Shown in pieces: positions 56,689-64,000 of a stretch of 64,000 bases of DNA. The notes beneath the pieces are model-generated. The model worked only from the letters and a program-made list of their open reading frames with translations, ran no database searches and was not told where the DNA came from. This DNA is from an uncultured Algibacter sp. (GTDB taxonomy: Bacteria > Bacteroidota > Bacteroidia > Flavobacteriales > Flavobacteriaceae). The translations under genes were made by a program, and so were the position numbers. The DNA lies in NCBI GenBank assembly GCA_947499935.1, contig CANMQH010000018.1:1-64000 (forward strand), in the 5' to 3' direction. Position 1 is the first letter of the stretch. Each line of letters opens with the position of its first letter.

Positions 56689-57432
56689 ATGGAAAACCAA
56701 ACACAAATATTCGGTATAAGAGCTATTTTAGAAGCCATTAACGCTGGAGAAACTATAGACAAAGTATTTCTTCAAAAAGGGTTAAACGGCGATTTATACA
56801 GCGAATTAGAATCCCTAGTCAATAAAAAGTCAATCAACAAATCTTACGTACCTATTGAGAAACTAAATAGGCTTACTAATAAAAATCACCAAGGCGCAGT
56901 GGCTCAAATATCACCTATAGCGTTTCATGATATGGAAACCTTGGTTTTAGACGTTATAGAATCTGGCAAAACACCGCTTTTTTTATTACTTGATCAATTA
57001 AGCGATGTACGTAATTTTGGGGCTATTATTCGTACAGCCGAATGTACTGGAGTACACGGTATCATTGTTCAGAAAAAAGGTGGAGCTCCCGTAAATGGAG
57101 ATACTATTAAAACAAGTGCAGGTGCTGTTTTTAAAATCCCTATTTGTAAAGTAGATCATATTAAAGATGCCGTTTTTTTTATGCAAGCTTCTGGTGTAAA
57201 AGTAATAGCAGCCACCGAAAAAACGGATAACACAGTATACGATGTCTCTTTTACTGAGCCTACCGCTATAGTCATGGGTTCGGAAGGGCGCGGCATTAAC
57301 CCTTCTATTTTAAAAGTTTCTGACATGCGTGCCAAATTACCTTTGTTAGGAGATATTGAGTCTTTAAATGTCTCTGTAGCTTGTGGTGCTTTTTTATATG
57401 AAGCCGTTAGACAGCGAATAAAACAACAATAA
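56689..57432 (+). CDS. rlmB: 23S rRNA (guanosine-2'-O-)-methyltransferase RlmB
   Basis: The 247-residue SpoU-class SPOUT enzyme methylates the 2'-OH of G2251 in the 23S P loop in E. coli. It has an N-terminal substrate-binding domain (IFGIRAILEAINAG), motif LLDQLSDVRNFGAIIRTAECTGVHG and the trefoil-knot segment IVMGSEGRGINPSILKVSD, then LNVSVACGAFLYEAVRQR. Length is as expected. A closely related SpoU tRNA methylase cannot be excluded, but the N-terminal domain supports RlmB. Confidence 0.92.
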   Translation: MENQTQIFGIRAILEAINAGETIDKVFLQKGLNGDLYSELESLVNKKSINKSYVPIEKLNRLTNKNHQGAVAQISPIAFHDMETLVLDVIESGKTPLFLLLDQLSDVRNFGAIIRTAECTGVHGIIVQKKGGAPVNGDTIKTSAGAVFKIPICKVDHIKDAVFFMQASGVKVIAATEKTDNTVYDVSFTEPTAIVMGSEGRGINPSILKVSDMRAKLPLLGDIESLNVSVACGAFLYEAVRQRIKQQ

Positions 57433-57451
57433 ATTTAGAAGTAGATTAAGA

Positions 57452-58195
57452 TTATTCTTTATCTTCTATCGTGTCTTTATAAATATAATTTACGTGAAGT
57501 TGCTCTGCCTCTACTTCAGCCTCAACAGTTTCAATAAAATTTCCATTTTCATCAAAATGCTTTAAAAAAGGATCATCATCTTCATTAAAATTTTCTTGTT
57601 CCCATATATACTTTTTAGGTTTTGCAATTTCTTGTCTAAAGATTAAAGCAAACAACAAACCACTTATTAATCCAGACAAGTGACCTTCCCAAGAAATGCC
57701 TTGTTCTAAAGGTAAAGTGTACCAAATCATACTGCCATATAAAAAAACAACTAATAATGATAACGCTATAAGCCTATAATGCTTAGCAAAGACACCTTTA
57801 AAAAACGTAAAACTTACTAATACATAAATAAGTCCGCTTGCTCCAATATGCAAAGAAGACCTACCAATGCACCATGTTAAAAAGCCTGATAAAAGGATTC
57901 CTAAAAAAAGAACTTTCCAGGCTATGGGTCTATAGAAATAAAATAACGCTACAGATAGTACAAATAGCGGAGCCGTATTATGATAAATATGTTGAATATC
58001 ACCATGTATAAATGGACTTAAAAAAACACCTCTTAACCCCTTAAATGTTTGGGGATAAACACCATATTTACTAAAATTATAACCAAAACGGACTTCAAAC
58101 CAAAACACAAACCAAATGGCCAATACAAAAAATACAGGGTATGCTATAACGCCTGTAGAAAATTTAAAATGTTCTTGTGTTTTCATTAAAGCCAA
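57452..58195 (-). CDS. Rhomboid family intramembrane serine protease
   Basis: The 247-residue protein has six or seven membrane helices. The catalytic dyad is visible: Ser120 in HIGASGLIY (GxSG) and His172 in WEGHLSGLISG. The sequence FIHGDIQHIYHN near residue 62 is the conserved HxxxxHxxxN-type element. The C-terminal 60 residues are acidic and cytoplasmic. Rhomboids cleave transmembrane segments of target proteins; the target is unknown here. It converges on rlmB with a 19-base gap. Confidence 0.92.
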   Translation of the reverse strand: MALMKTQEHFKFSTGVIAYPVFFVLAIWFVFWFEVRFGYNFSKYGVYPQTFKGLRGVFLSPFIHGDIQHIYHNTAPLFVLSVALFYFYRPIAWKVLFLGILLSGFLTWCIGRSSLHIGASGLIYVLVSFTFFKGVFAKHYRLIALSLLVVFLYGSMIWYTLPLEQGISWEGHLSGLISGLLFALIFRQEIAKPKKYIWEQENFNEDDDPFLKHFDENGNFIETVEAEVEAEQLHVNYIYKDTIEDKE

Positions 58196-58328
58196 TATAA
58201 CAAATAGCTAACCACTTTTTGGTTAGGTGCTAAATTGGCAGTTAAGATCTAGAGCACAGCGTAAAATAATGACCATATATTCATTAAATTCTTTTAAAAG
58301 ATTTTAGTGTTCGCAAAAATAAAAACTT

Positions 58329-58336
58329 TAATTTTA
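58329..58336 (+). promoter_or_regulatory. Candidate -7 box (TAATTTTA) for rarA
   Basis: TAATTTTA matches TAnnTTTG at seven of eight positions and ends 5 bases before the rarA ATG, implying a leaderless or nearly leaderless transcript, as for rlmB. A -33 TTG was not found. Confidence 0.3.
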
Positions 58337-58341
58337 CATGC

Positions 58342-59625
58342 ATGAACGTAAACGAGCCTTTAGCTGAACGTTTAAGACCTAAAACCTTAGACGATTATGT
58401 TAGCCAAACACACTTGGTTGGCAAAGGTGGTGCATTAACACAACATATAAAACAAGGCTTAATACCTTCCATGATATTTTGGGGTCCACCTGGTACAGGT
58501 AAAACTACATTAGCCAATATTATAGCAACAACTTCGGGCAGACCATTTTACACACTAAGCGCTATAAACTCTGGAGTTAAAGATATTAGAGATGTTATAG
58601 ATAAGGCTAAACAAAGTGGTGGTTTATTTACCACCAAGAATCCAATTTTGTTTATTGATGAAATCCATAGATTTAGTAAATCGCAACAAGACTCATTATT
58701 ACAAGCTGTAGAAAAAGGCTGGATAACACTTATTGGAGCAACAACAGAAAACCCGAGTTTTGAAGTTATTTCTGCACTTCTTTCTCGTTGCCAAGTCTAC
58801 ATATTAAATGCCTTTAATAAAGTGGATTTAGAAACACTTTTAAAACGCGCCATTACAGACGATGTATACCTTTCTAAAAAGCAAATTACACTAAAAGAAA
58901 CCCATGCATTATTAAGATTATCTGGTGGAGATGCCAGAAAATTATTAAATATTTTTGAGTTAATTGTTAATTCGTATAACTCTGAAACCATCGAAATTAC
59001 CGATGAATCCGTACTGCAAAAAATACAAAACAATACGGTGCACTACGACAAAAGCGGTGAGCAACATTACGATATTATTTCGGCCTTTATAAAATCCATT
59101 CGTGGTAGCGACCCAAATGCTGCCGTTTATTGGTTAGCTAGAATGATAGAAGGTGGAGAAGATGTGAAATTTATTGCCAGACGCCTTCTTATTTTAGCAA
59201 GCGAAGATATTGGCAATGCCAACCCTACAGCGTTAATTATGGCCAATAATACGTTTCAAGCGGTATCTACCATTGGCTATCCAGAATCCAGAATCATACT
59301 CAGTCAATGCGCCACTTATTTAGCCTGCTCACCTAAAAGCAATGCGGCATACATGGCCATAGGTCAAGCACAACAGATCGTTAAAGAAACAGGCAACCTA
59401 AGCGTACCTTTAGAAATTAGGAATGCGCCAACCAAACTCATGAAAGAACTCGGTTATGGAGATAATTACAAATATGCTCATAATTACGACCTTAATTTTG
59501 CAAATCAAGAATTTTTACCGCAAGACATAAAAAATACTAAATTTTATGATCCTGGTAATAATACTAGAGAACAGGCACATCGAGAATTTTTAAAGCATCG
59601 CTGGAAAGATAAATATAACTATTAA
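58342..59625 (+). CDS. rarA: Replication-associated recombination protein A (RarA/MgsA)
   Basis: This 427-residue AAA+ ATPase acts at stalled replication forks with SSB. Walker A GPPGTGKTT lies near residue 53, Walker B LFIDEIHRF near 106, sensor region GATTENPSF near 134, and the C-terminal RarA-specific domain (GGEDVKFIARRLLILASEDIGNANP; YLACSPKSNAAYMAIG) completes it. The start MNVNEPLAERLRPKTLDDYVSQ is the family start. Confidence 0.96.
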   Translation: MNVNEPLAERLRPKTLDDYVSQTHLVGKGGALTQHIKQGLIPSMIFWGPPGTGKTTLANIIATTSGRPFYTLSAINSGVKDIRDVIDKAKQSGGLFTTKNPILFIDEIHRFSKSQQDSLLQAVEKGWITLIGATTENPSFEVISALLSRCQVYILNAFNKVDLETLLKRAITDDVYLSKKQITLKETHALLRLSGGDARKLLNIFELIVNSYNSETIEITDESVLQKIQNNTVHYDKSGEQHYDIISAFIKSIRGSDPNAAVYWLARMIEGGEDVKFIARRLLILASEDIGNANPTALIMANNTFQAVSTIGYPESRIILSQCATYLACSPKSNAAYMAIGQAQQIVKETGNLSVPLEIRNAPTKLMKELGYGDNYKYAHNYDLNFANQEFLPQDIKNTKFYDPGNNTREQAHREFLKHRWKDKYNY

Positions 59626-59631
59626 TTTTTA

Positions 59632-59720
59632 GCGTTACCCAAAGGGCAAGCTTTATTCGTTGATTTCTATTTCAAATATTGACCCATCAATATAAATATT
59701 TCACTACGCGTTACCTCCTT
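59632..59720. repeat. Possible decayed intergenic repeat
   Basis: GCGTTACCC at 59632 and GCGTTACCT at 59706 frame a short region containing a 7-base hairpin, ATATTGA at 59676-59682 with TCAATAT at 59687-59693. The GCGTTACCCAAAGGGC start resembles, from memory, a dispersed flavobacterial intergenic repeat. No gene is present between the converging genes here. Confidence 0.3.
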
Positions 59721-59761
59721 ACATCGGGGAGCTTAAACTTACAGCTCAAATCTCACTAGTT

Positions 59762-60616
59762 CTAGAACTTTATATTTAAGGCCTCTTGCTTTAAAGTATC
59801 ACCAGAATAATACTCCAATACCCAATCGTTACCATTTTTATATATAATAGCATTTTTGTTTTCAACCAAATATGTATCAGCTAAACCTGTGCTTTTTATT
59901 CTATAAAGCACTTTGGGAGAACTATCTACTAATTGGAATCCATTTGAAATAGCTTGAGCATACAATACACTAGATAGAGCCTCAGTAGTTTTAATCGGTT
60001 CTTGCGCTACTGTTTTAGTTGATATTACTTTTGTTTCAGTATTGACAACTTTACTTGCTTTCTCCTTTTTTAAATTTTGTATTTCTTCTTTTAACGCTTT
60101 AATCTCGTTTGTAACCTCTCCGCCATTATTAACTGCTATCTGAGGTGCTGCAGGTGTTGCTATGGATGTAATCGCTGTACTTGGCTCATATTTATAATTA
60201 AGCGCTTCAACAGACTTAAAAGCATCTCGCAAAGCTAGATTATATGCCGTTTTATATTCTTTCTCTCTACTTTCCCCCTCTTTAGATGTAAAAACTAGTT
60301 TATCATTACAATCATGAAGTTGTATGGATAACTTTGTTTTAAACAATCCAGATCCTTTAACAACATTAGAACGTAGAGCTAAGCATCTATTTCTTGCTAA
60401 ATCTTCTGGGTATTCCGAACCTTCCATTACGGTTTCAAACCCGTACTTGCTAAATAAAAACTTAGTTAATGCATTTATTTGATACTTGTTTTTCTCCTTT
60501 AAAAAATCAAATTTATGGGGTACTATAACATACTTATATTGATTTAAATTTGATTGAGAGAATATAGATGTTACAACGAAACAGGCTATAAATAGTGTAA
60601 AAAACTTAGTCTTCAT
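59762..60616 (-). CDS. Exported coiled-coil protein of unknown function
   Basis: The 284-residue protein has a signal peptide (FFTLFIACFVVTSIFSQS), a mixed domain (YKYVIVPHKFDFLKEKNKYQINALTKFLF, residues 27-120), a coiled coil near 170-190 (EIKALKEEIQNLKKEKASKVV), and a small C-terminal beta domain (YRIKSTGLADTYLVENKNAI). I do not recognise the family beyond its being Bacteroidetes-like. It overlaps the beta-barrel gene upstream by 11 bases and belongs to the same operon, which suggests an outer-membrane-associated role. Confidence 0.65.
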   Translation of the reverse strand: MKTKFFTLFIACFVVTSIFSQSNLNQYKYVIVPHKFDFLKEKNKYQINALTKFLFSKYGFETVMEGSEYPEDLARNRCLALRSNVVKGSGLFKTKLSIQLHDCNDKLVFTSKEGESREKEYKTAYNLALRDAFKSVEALNYKYEPSTAITSIATPAAPQIAVNNGGEVTNEIKALKEEIQNLKKEKASKVVNTETKVISTKTVAQEPIKTTEALSSVLYAQAISNGFQLVDSSPKVLYRIKSTGLADTYLVENKNAIIYKNGNDWVLEYYSGDTLKQEALNIKF

Positions 60617-62021
60617 TTTTATTAAATATATAATTAAATCCTAATTGTAAAGATACGCTTTGTGCATTATATATGTTTTTATATTGCAAAAAATTATCGG
60701 CAGCAACATAAAAATTAACACCACCAACGTGGGCAGATAAACCTAACCCAATATTATTGAAAGAATAGGAATCTATAGTGTATGTCATTTTAGCACGTAA
60801 GCCTTTAAACAAGCGTCTATAATAATATGCCGTTAATGCCAATTGCGGGCTTTTAGGCCTTTTTATTGCATATAATTGAGCACCAACAGCGTTTAAGTAA
60901 CCTGTTTCGTCTTTTATACAATTACAATCTTTGGTTCTTTTTTTTCCAAAAGCATAATTTAACGATGCATTAAATTTTACGGGACGCCAAGTTACATAGC
61001 GACTTGTAGTGGTATCCGCTTCAAATAAATCTTCAAATTCTTCTTCAATATCAGTTAAAAACTCTTCTGCAGATTGACCTTGATCAGATGGCAAAAATAG
61101 TGGATCAAACCCCTCAAAAACATATCTGTCTTTTAACTCATAATTCTCTACATCTTTGGTATGATTTATAAAACCTAAATCTAGTACACTAGCATCAAAA
61201 GACCACTGGTCGTCTATTTGATATGTAAACCCTAAATCTAATCCTAGCCCAAGATTGCCACCAAACAAAACACGCTTTCTTAATGTCTTTATATCTTCAC
61301 TAAAATCTGAGTTTTCATCATCCAAAAGGCTCGATATACCAGAGGTATTTACCGCTGCATCAAAATCAAAAATATGGTTATAAATATTATTTTGTCCTGG
61401 CACTGTTATAAATCGCCCTTTATTTTTAATAGAGCTAATGTTGGCAATACTTGAATATATTTTACCCCTTAAACCATAAGTGAATTTAGAATTTACTTTT
61501 TTGTTATATCCTAAATGAAATACAGAAATAACTTCTGCACTAAAACTTAAATGATCTAATCTAAATGGTCTATTGATATTACTTTCATTCCCTTCCAATC
61601 CCAATACAGCAAAATCTCTAGGAAAATAAGCTATAAAATCTAACTCTTGATAGAGGCCAAAGCTTAAATATTCGTTTTTATCATAACTATTTCCAAATGC
61701 AAAACCACCCGAAAAAACTTCAAGCTGTTGTGTTACTGTAAAAAAATCTTCGGGTTTAATGGTATTTATGGCTTGCCTAACTTTAATATTAAAATCTACA
61801 CCATCATCTGCAAATAAATCGAAAGCCGTAACTCCAGAAGTACCTGCATTAATATGTAAATGAGATAATAACGGGATACCAAAATAACCCTTATTATCTA
61901 CTTTACCTCCTGGGTTTAATAATAATGACTGCGGTATTTCGGAAAAACCATATAGTAACTGTTTATTCTGAGACAAGCATATACTTACCAAAAACAGAAG
62001 TAAAAAAGGACTCTTTTTCAT
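60606..62021 (-). CDS. DUF5723-like outer membrane beta-barrel protein
   Basis: The 471-residue protein has a signal peptide (FLLLFLVSICLSQ) and a beta-strand-rich body typical of a flavobacterial DUF5723 barrel: LLLNPGGKVDNKGYFGIPLLSHLHINAG near the N-terminus, GGNLGLGLDLGFTYQIDDQWSFDASV mid-protein, and the C-terminal VSLQLGFNYIFNK. It lies two bases after the small lipoprotein gene, with translation overlap into the coiled-coil protein. The role is unknown; a porin or secretion-associated barrel is possible. Confidence 0.75.
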   Translation of the reverse strand: MKKSPFLLLFLVSICLSQNKQLLYGFSEIPQSLLLNPGGKVDNKGYFGIPLLSHLHINAGTSGVTAFDLFADDGVDFNIKVRQAINTIKPEDFFTVTQQLEVFSGGFAFGNSYDKNEYLSFGLYQELDFIAYFPRDFAVLGLEGNESNINRPFRLDHLSFSAEVISVFHLGYNKKVNSKFTYGLRGKIYSSIANISSIKNKGRFITVPGQNNIYNHIFDFDAAVNTSGISSLLDDENSDFSEDIKTLRKRVLFGGNLGLGLDLGFTYQIDDQWSFDASVLDLGFINHTKDVENYELKDRYVFEGFDPLFLPSDQGQSAEEFLTDIEEEFEDLFEADTTTSRYVTWRPVKFNASLNYAFGKKRTKDCNCIKDETGYLNAVGAQLYAIKRPKSPQLALTAYYYRRLFKGLRAKMTYTIDSYSFNNIGLGLSAHVGGVNFYVAADNFLQYKNIYNAQSVSLQLGFNYIFNKNED

Positions 62022-62023
62022 GC

Positions 62024-62578
62024 TTAAGTGTTTACGAGTAAGAAAAACACACCTTTAGATTGCAAATTAATTTCTCCGAGGGAATCTTGAGTTATTGGCT
62101 GCCCAGGCAGCATGGTTAATGTAAATATAAGGAATTCAGTGTTTTTTAAATCGACTAAAGCCATGTCTTCAAAAACCTCAGTAAACGTAGTTAATACTGG
62201 AACGTTAGATGGTGATGCAGGAACAGTAAATGTTAACGATTGATTTTCTAAACCCATAGCATCTAAGAAATCTACTTGTAAAGAATACCCTCTATTAATA
62301 CTGTTTGTAAGTTCAAAAATAAGTTCTGCTTTAACCAAATTATCTTGTACAAAATTATTTCCAAACACATCAATACTTACTGTATCTGTAACAATACTTC
62401 CTTGAGCTCCTTCATTAAAATCATTAGCCTTACCATTAAAAAAAGCAATACTAGATCCAACTACAGGTTCTATAACTAAATCGTTAGCTTGATCAAAATC
62501 TACAGGTTTTGTACAACGGCTACAAAAAACGGCTAAGACTAAAACTAAAAAAAAATATTTTATTTGATGTCCATGCAT
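62024..62578 (-). CDS. Probable lipoprotein of unknown function
   Basis: The 184-residue product has a hydrophobic N-terminus (YFFLVLVLAVFCSRCTKPVD). The Cys in CSRC may be lipidated, but the Arg at -1 makes the lipobox atypical. The rest is beta-rich (SIDVFGNNFVQDNLVKAELIFELTN; EFLIFTLTML) with no known motif. It opens a three-gene unit with the DUF5723-like barrel and the coiled-coil protein. Confidence 0.65.
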   Translation of the reverse strand: MHGHQIKYFFLVLVLAVFCSRCTKPVDFDQANDLVIEPVVGSSIAFFNGKANDFNEGAQGSIVTDTVSIDVFGNNFVQDNLVKAELIFELTNSINRGYSLQVDFLDAMGLENQSLTFTVPASPSNVPVLTTFTEVFEDMALVDLKNTEFLIFTLTMLPGQPITQDSLGEINLQSKGVFFLLVNT

Positions 62579-62614
62579 ATGGTTAAAAACGAATGCTTTT
62601 AGTTATATATTGCT

Positions 62615-63304
62615 TTACAGATATGCTTTTAATTGTAATAATGAGCTAATACATTTTACATTCTCCTTTAAAGTTACGGTATTATTATCAAAAAAAATAG
62701 CATTCATTCCAACATTTAAAGCCCCAAGAATATCGGCTTCGTAGCTATCGCCTATCATAATACTTTTTCTAAATGTAGTATTAGCCGATTTTAATGCATG
62801 ATTAAATATTTCTGGATTTGGTTTTTTAATACCTACCATATCTGCATTAGTTATTGTTTTAAAATATTTAATAATGTTAGAATTTGTAAGTTTTTTATTT
62901 TGTATATCTTCAAAACCATTACTTATAATGTATAAATTGTATTTAGGTTTTAAATAATCTAAAACGTCTAGTGTGTAATTAAACAAATGATTAAAGGATG
63001 TTAAATACACTATGTAATCATCAGATAATTTGTTTATTAATGATTCTGATACATCAAAATTAATGGCTACAAACGCATCATTAAGTCTATTAAAGCGCAA
63101 AGCATCTTTCGTGATTTTTTCGTCTCTGTAAAGTTTCCAGTATTTTAAATTTAAGACTTGATAGATTTTTAAAAACGCATTTAAATCGACATCTACGGCA
63201 TGGGTTTTAAAAATTTTATCGAATGTTAGTGCTGAATTTTTATCAAAATCCCAAAGTGTATGATCTAAATCAAAAAACACATCGGTAATACCATTAATTT
63301 TCAT
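62615..63304 (-). CDS. HAD family phosphatase, YjjG-like
   Basis: The 229-residue protein has HAD motif I VFFDLDHTLWDFD near residue 11, motif II ISNGFED near 121, a Lys in KKPNPEIF, and motif IV MIGDSYEADILGA near 187. This resembles YjjG/YfnB pyrimidine nucleotidases that clear non-canonical nucleotides, but HAD substrate range is broad. It overlaps the upstream gene by 11 bases and precedes the lipoprotein unit by 36. Confidence 0.85.
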   Translation of the reverse strand: MKINGITDVFFDLDHTLWDFDKNSALTFDKIFKTHAVDVDLNAFLKIYQVLNLKYWKLYRDEKITKDALRFNRLNDAFVAINFDVSESLINKLSDDYIVYLTSFNHLFNYTLDVLDYLKPKYNLYIISNGFEDIQNKKLTNSNIIKYFKTITNADMVGIKKPNPEIFNHALKSANTTFRKSIMIGDSYEADILGALNVGMNAIFFDNNTVTLKENVKCISSLLQLKAYL

Positions 63305-64000
63305 CAGCAGATTCTAAAATATGATTAAACAACTCTTTAAAGCCTTCCCATTTATGGTCATCACTAAAAGTATAATTATGAAAAACAGGAACAAACTCAC
63401 CGTTTACTTGTTTTATTTGGTTGATAATTTCATGTAACGCCTTCTTTTTATCCAATAATGATTGGGTTTTTAATAACGCATTGTCCATAACATGGTAGGC
63501 ATTTATTTTTAGTGGTGTTTGTACTTCATAATCTAAATCATAGAATAAAAAAGGCGTACATGTACCAGCTCTAAACCCCAAATGATTAACATAACCCATG
63601 GTATAGTCTTCTTGGATTTCTTGAGAAATTAAATTTCTATAGGATTCTGGCAAATTAAGCTTGGAGAAAGATTGCCTTGATGCTTTTAAGTTTGTATTCA
63701 AAATATCTTCAATACGTTGCTTTTCTTTTTTCAAAATCACCTCATCGTCTAAAGCAAAATAAGAAACCTTAAGCCCTACACTAGAGTAATCTGCAATGTA
63801 TTTTATTAGAGAAGCAAACTTTTTTTTGTTAGAATTTATACCTTTGTCGTGTGTAGAATAGTTACCTACTAAAAAAAAGAATATGAACTTAAAATTAGAC
63901 GTTTTTTGCCTATTAAGAATATATTTAAAAGTATCAAAAGGGTCATGTTTTAGTCCAAGTATTACCATTAACCTTATGTAAAGACTTTTAAATCTAAACC
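63294..64000 (-). CDS. Polysaccharide deacetylase-like protein (5' end outside window)
   Basis: The visible 235 codons are the C-terminal part of a larger protein; the frame stays open to the window edge, reading FRFKSLYIRL before MVILGLKHDPFDTF. Recognisable features are FIFFFLVGNYSTHDKGI, ASRQSFSKLNLPESYRNLI, and DYTMGYVNHLGFRAGTCTPFLFYDLD, as in the NodB-type deacetylases with DUF7033. Such enzymes act on cell-wall or capsule sugars. The start and the metal-binding motif 1 lie outside the window. Confidence 0.8.
   Translation of the reverse strand, partial: FRFKSLYIRLMVILGLKHDPFDTFKYILNRQKTSNFKFIFFFLVGNYSTHDKGINSNKKKFASLIKYIADYSSVGLKVSYFALDDEVILKKEKQRIEDILNTNLKASRQSFSKLNLPESYRNLISQEIQEDYTMGYVNHLGFRAGTCTPFLFYDLDYEVQTPLKINAYHVMDNALLKTQSLLDKKKALHEIINQIKQVNGEFVPVFHNYTFSDDHKWEGFKELFNHILESADEN

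Overview
The window is a chromosomal segment of a low-GC member of the Bacteroidetes, most likely a marine or aquatic Flavobacteriaceae. The grounds are two SusC/SusD outer-membrane pairs, a secreted protein with a C-terminal type IX secretion (T9SS) sorting domain, promoters of the Bacteroidetes form TAnnTTTG, very little Shine-Dalgarno signal, and a gene neighbourhood (ribosomal block, carA, eno, gltA, arginine/citrulline hydrolases, argS) that I know from flavobacterial genomes. No tRNA, rRNA, CRISPR array, integrase or complete insertion sequence was seen.

Layout. 1-2.6 kb is a decaying stretch: a C-terminally truncated uracil-DNA-glycosylase-like gene, an Rrf2-type repressor with a clear promoter/operator, an alpha/beta hydrolase and a YwnB-like NAD(P)-binding oxidoreductase destroyed by at least four frameshifts. 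2.7-10.5 kb is housekeeping: a TPR membrane protein, yaaA, an RluD-like pseudouridine synthase with a PASTA protein, ddl, a zinc-ribbon membrane protein, coaD and argS. 11-18.1 kb has a TPR sensor histidine kinase, two guanidine-group hydrolases, gltA, and a sigma-70-like factor overlapping a membrane-bound TPR protein. 18.2-26.4 kb has eno followed by accessory genes: a T9SS cargo with three 83-residue repeats, a secreted beta-helix protein, an AraC regulator and a 1035-residue TPR-CHAT protein. 26.4-45.0 kb, on the minus strand, is carA downstream of the whole str-S10-spc-alpha ribosomal superoperon (rpsL to rplQ, with secY, infA and rpoA). 45.2-56.5 kb has an Omp85-type protein and two tandem SusC/SusD pairs. 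56.7-64 kb has rlmB, a rhomboid protease, rarA, a conserved-looking lipoprotein/beta-barrel/coiled-coil gene set, a HAD phosphatase and the 3' part of a polysaccharide-deacetylase-like gene cut by the window edge.

How the genes fit together. The ribosomal block reads as one co-directional unit, but DNA signals split it. A promoter with a 5'-terminal hairpin precedes rpsL, a terminator-like hairpin with a U-run separates rpsJ from rplC, and a terminator overlapping a new promoter separates rpsK from rpsD-rpoA-rplQ. The two SusCD pairs share a 62-base leader and a near-identical N-terminal module but have diverged bodies, so they probably serve different substrates. The sigma factor, its membrane-anchored TPR partner and the periplasmic TPR-CHAT protease lie within 7 kb of each other. 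A plausible but untested hypothesis is a protease-controlled sigma/anti-sigma circuit resembling the TPR-CHAT/Csx30/RpoE arrangement of type III-E CRISPR systems, here without any CRISPR.
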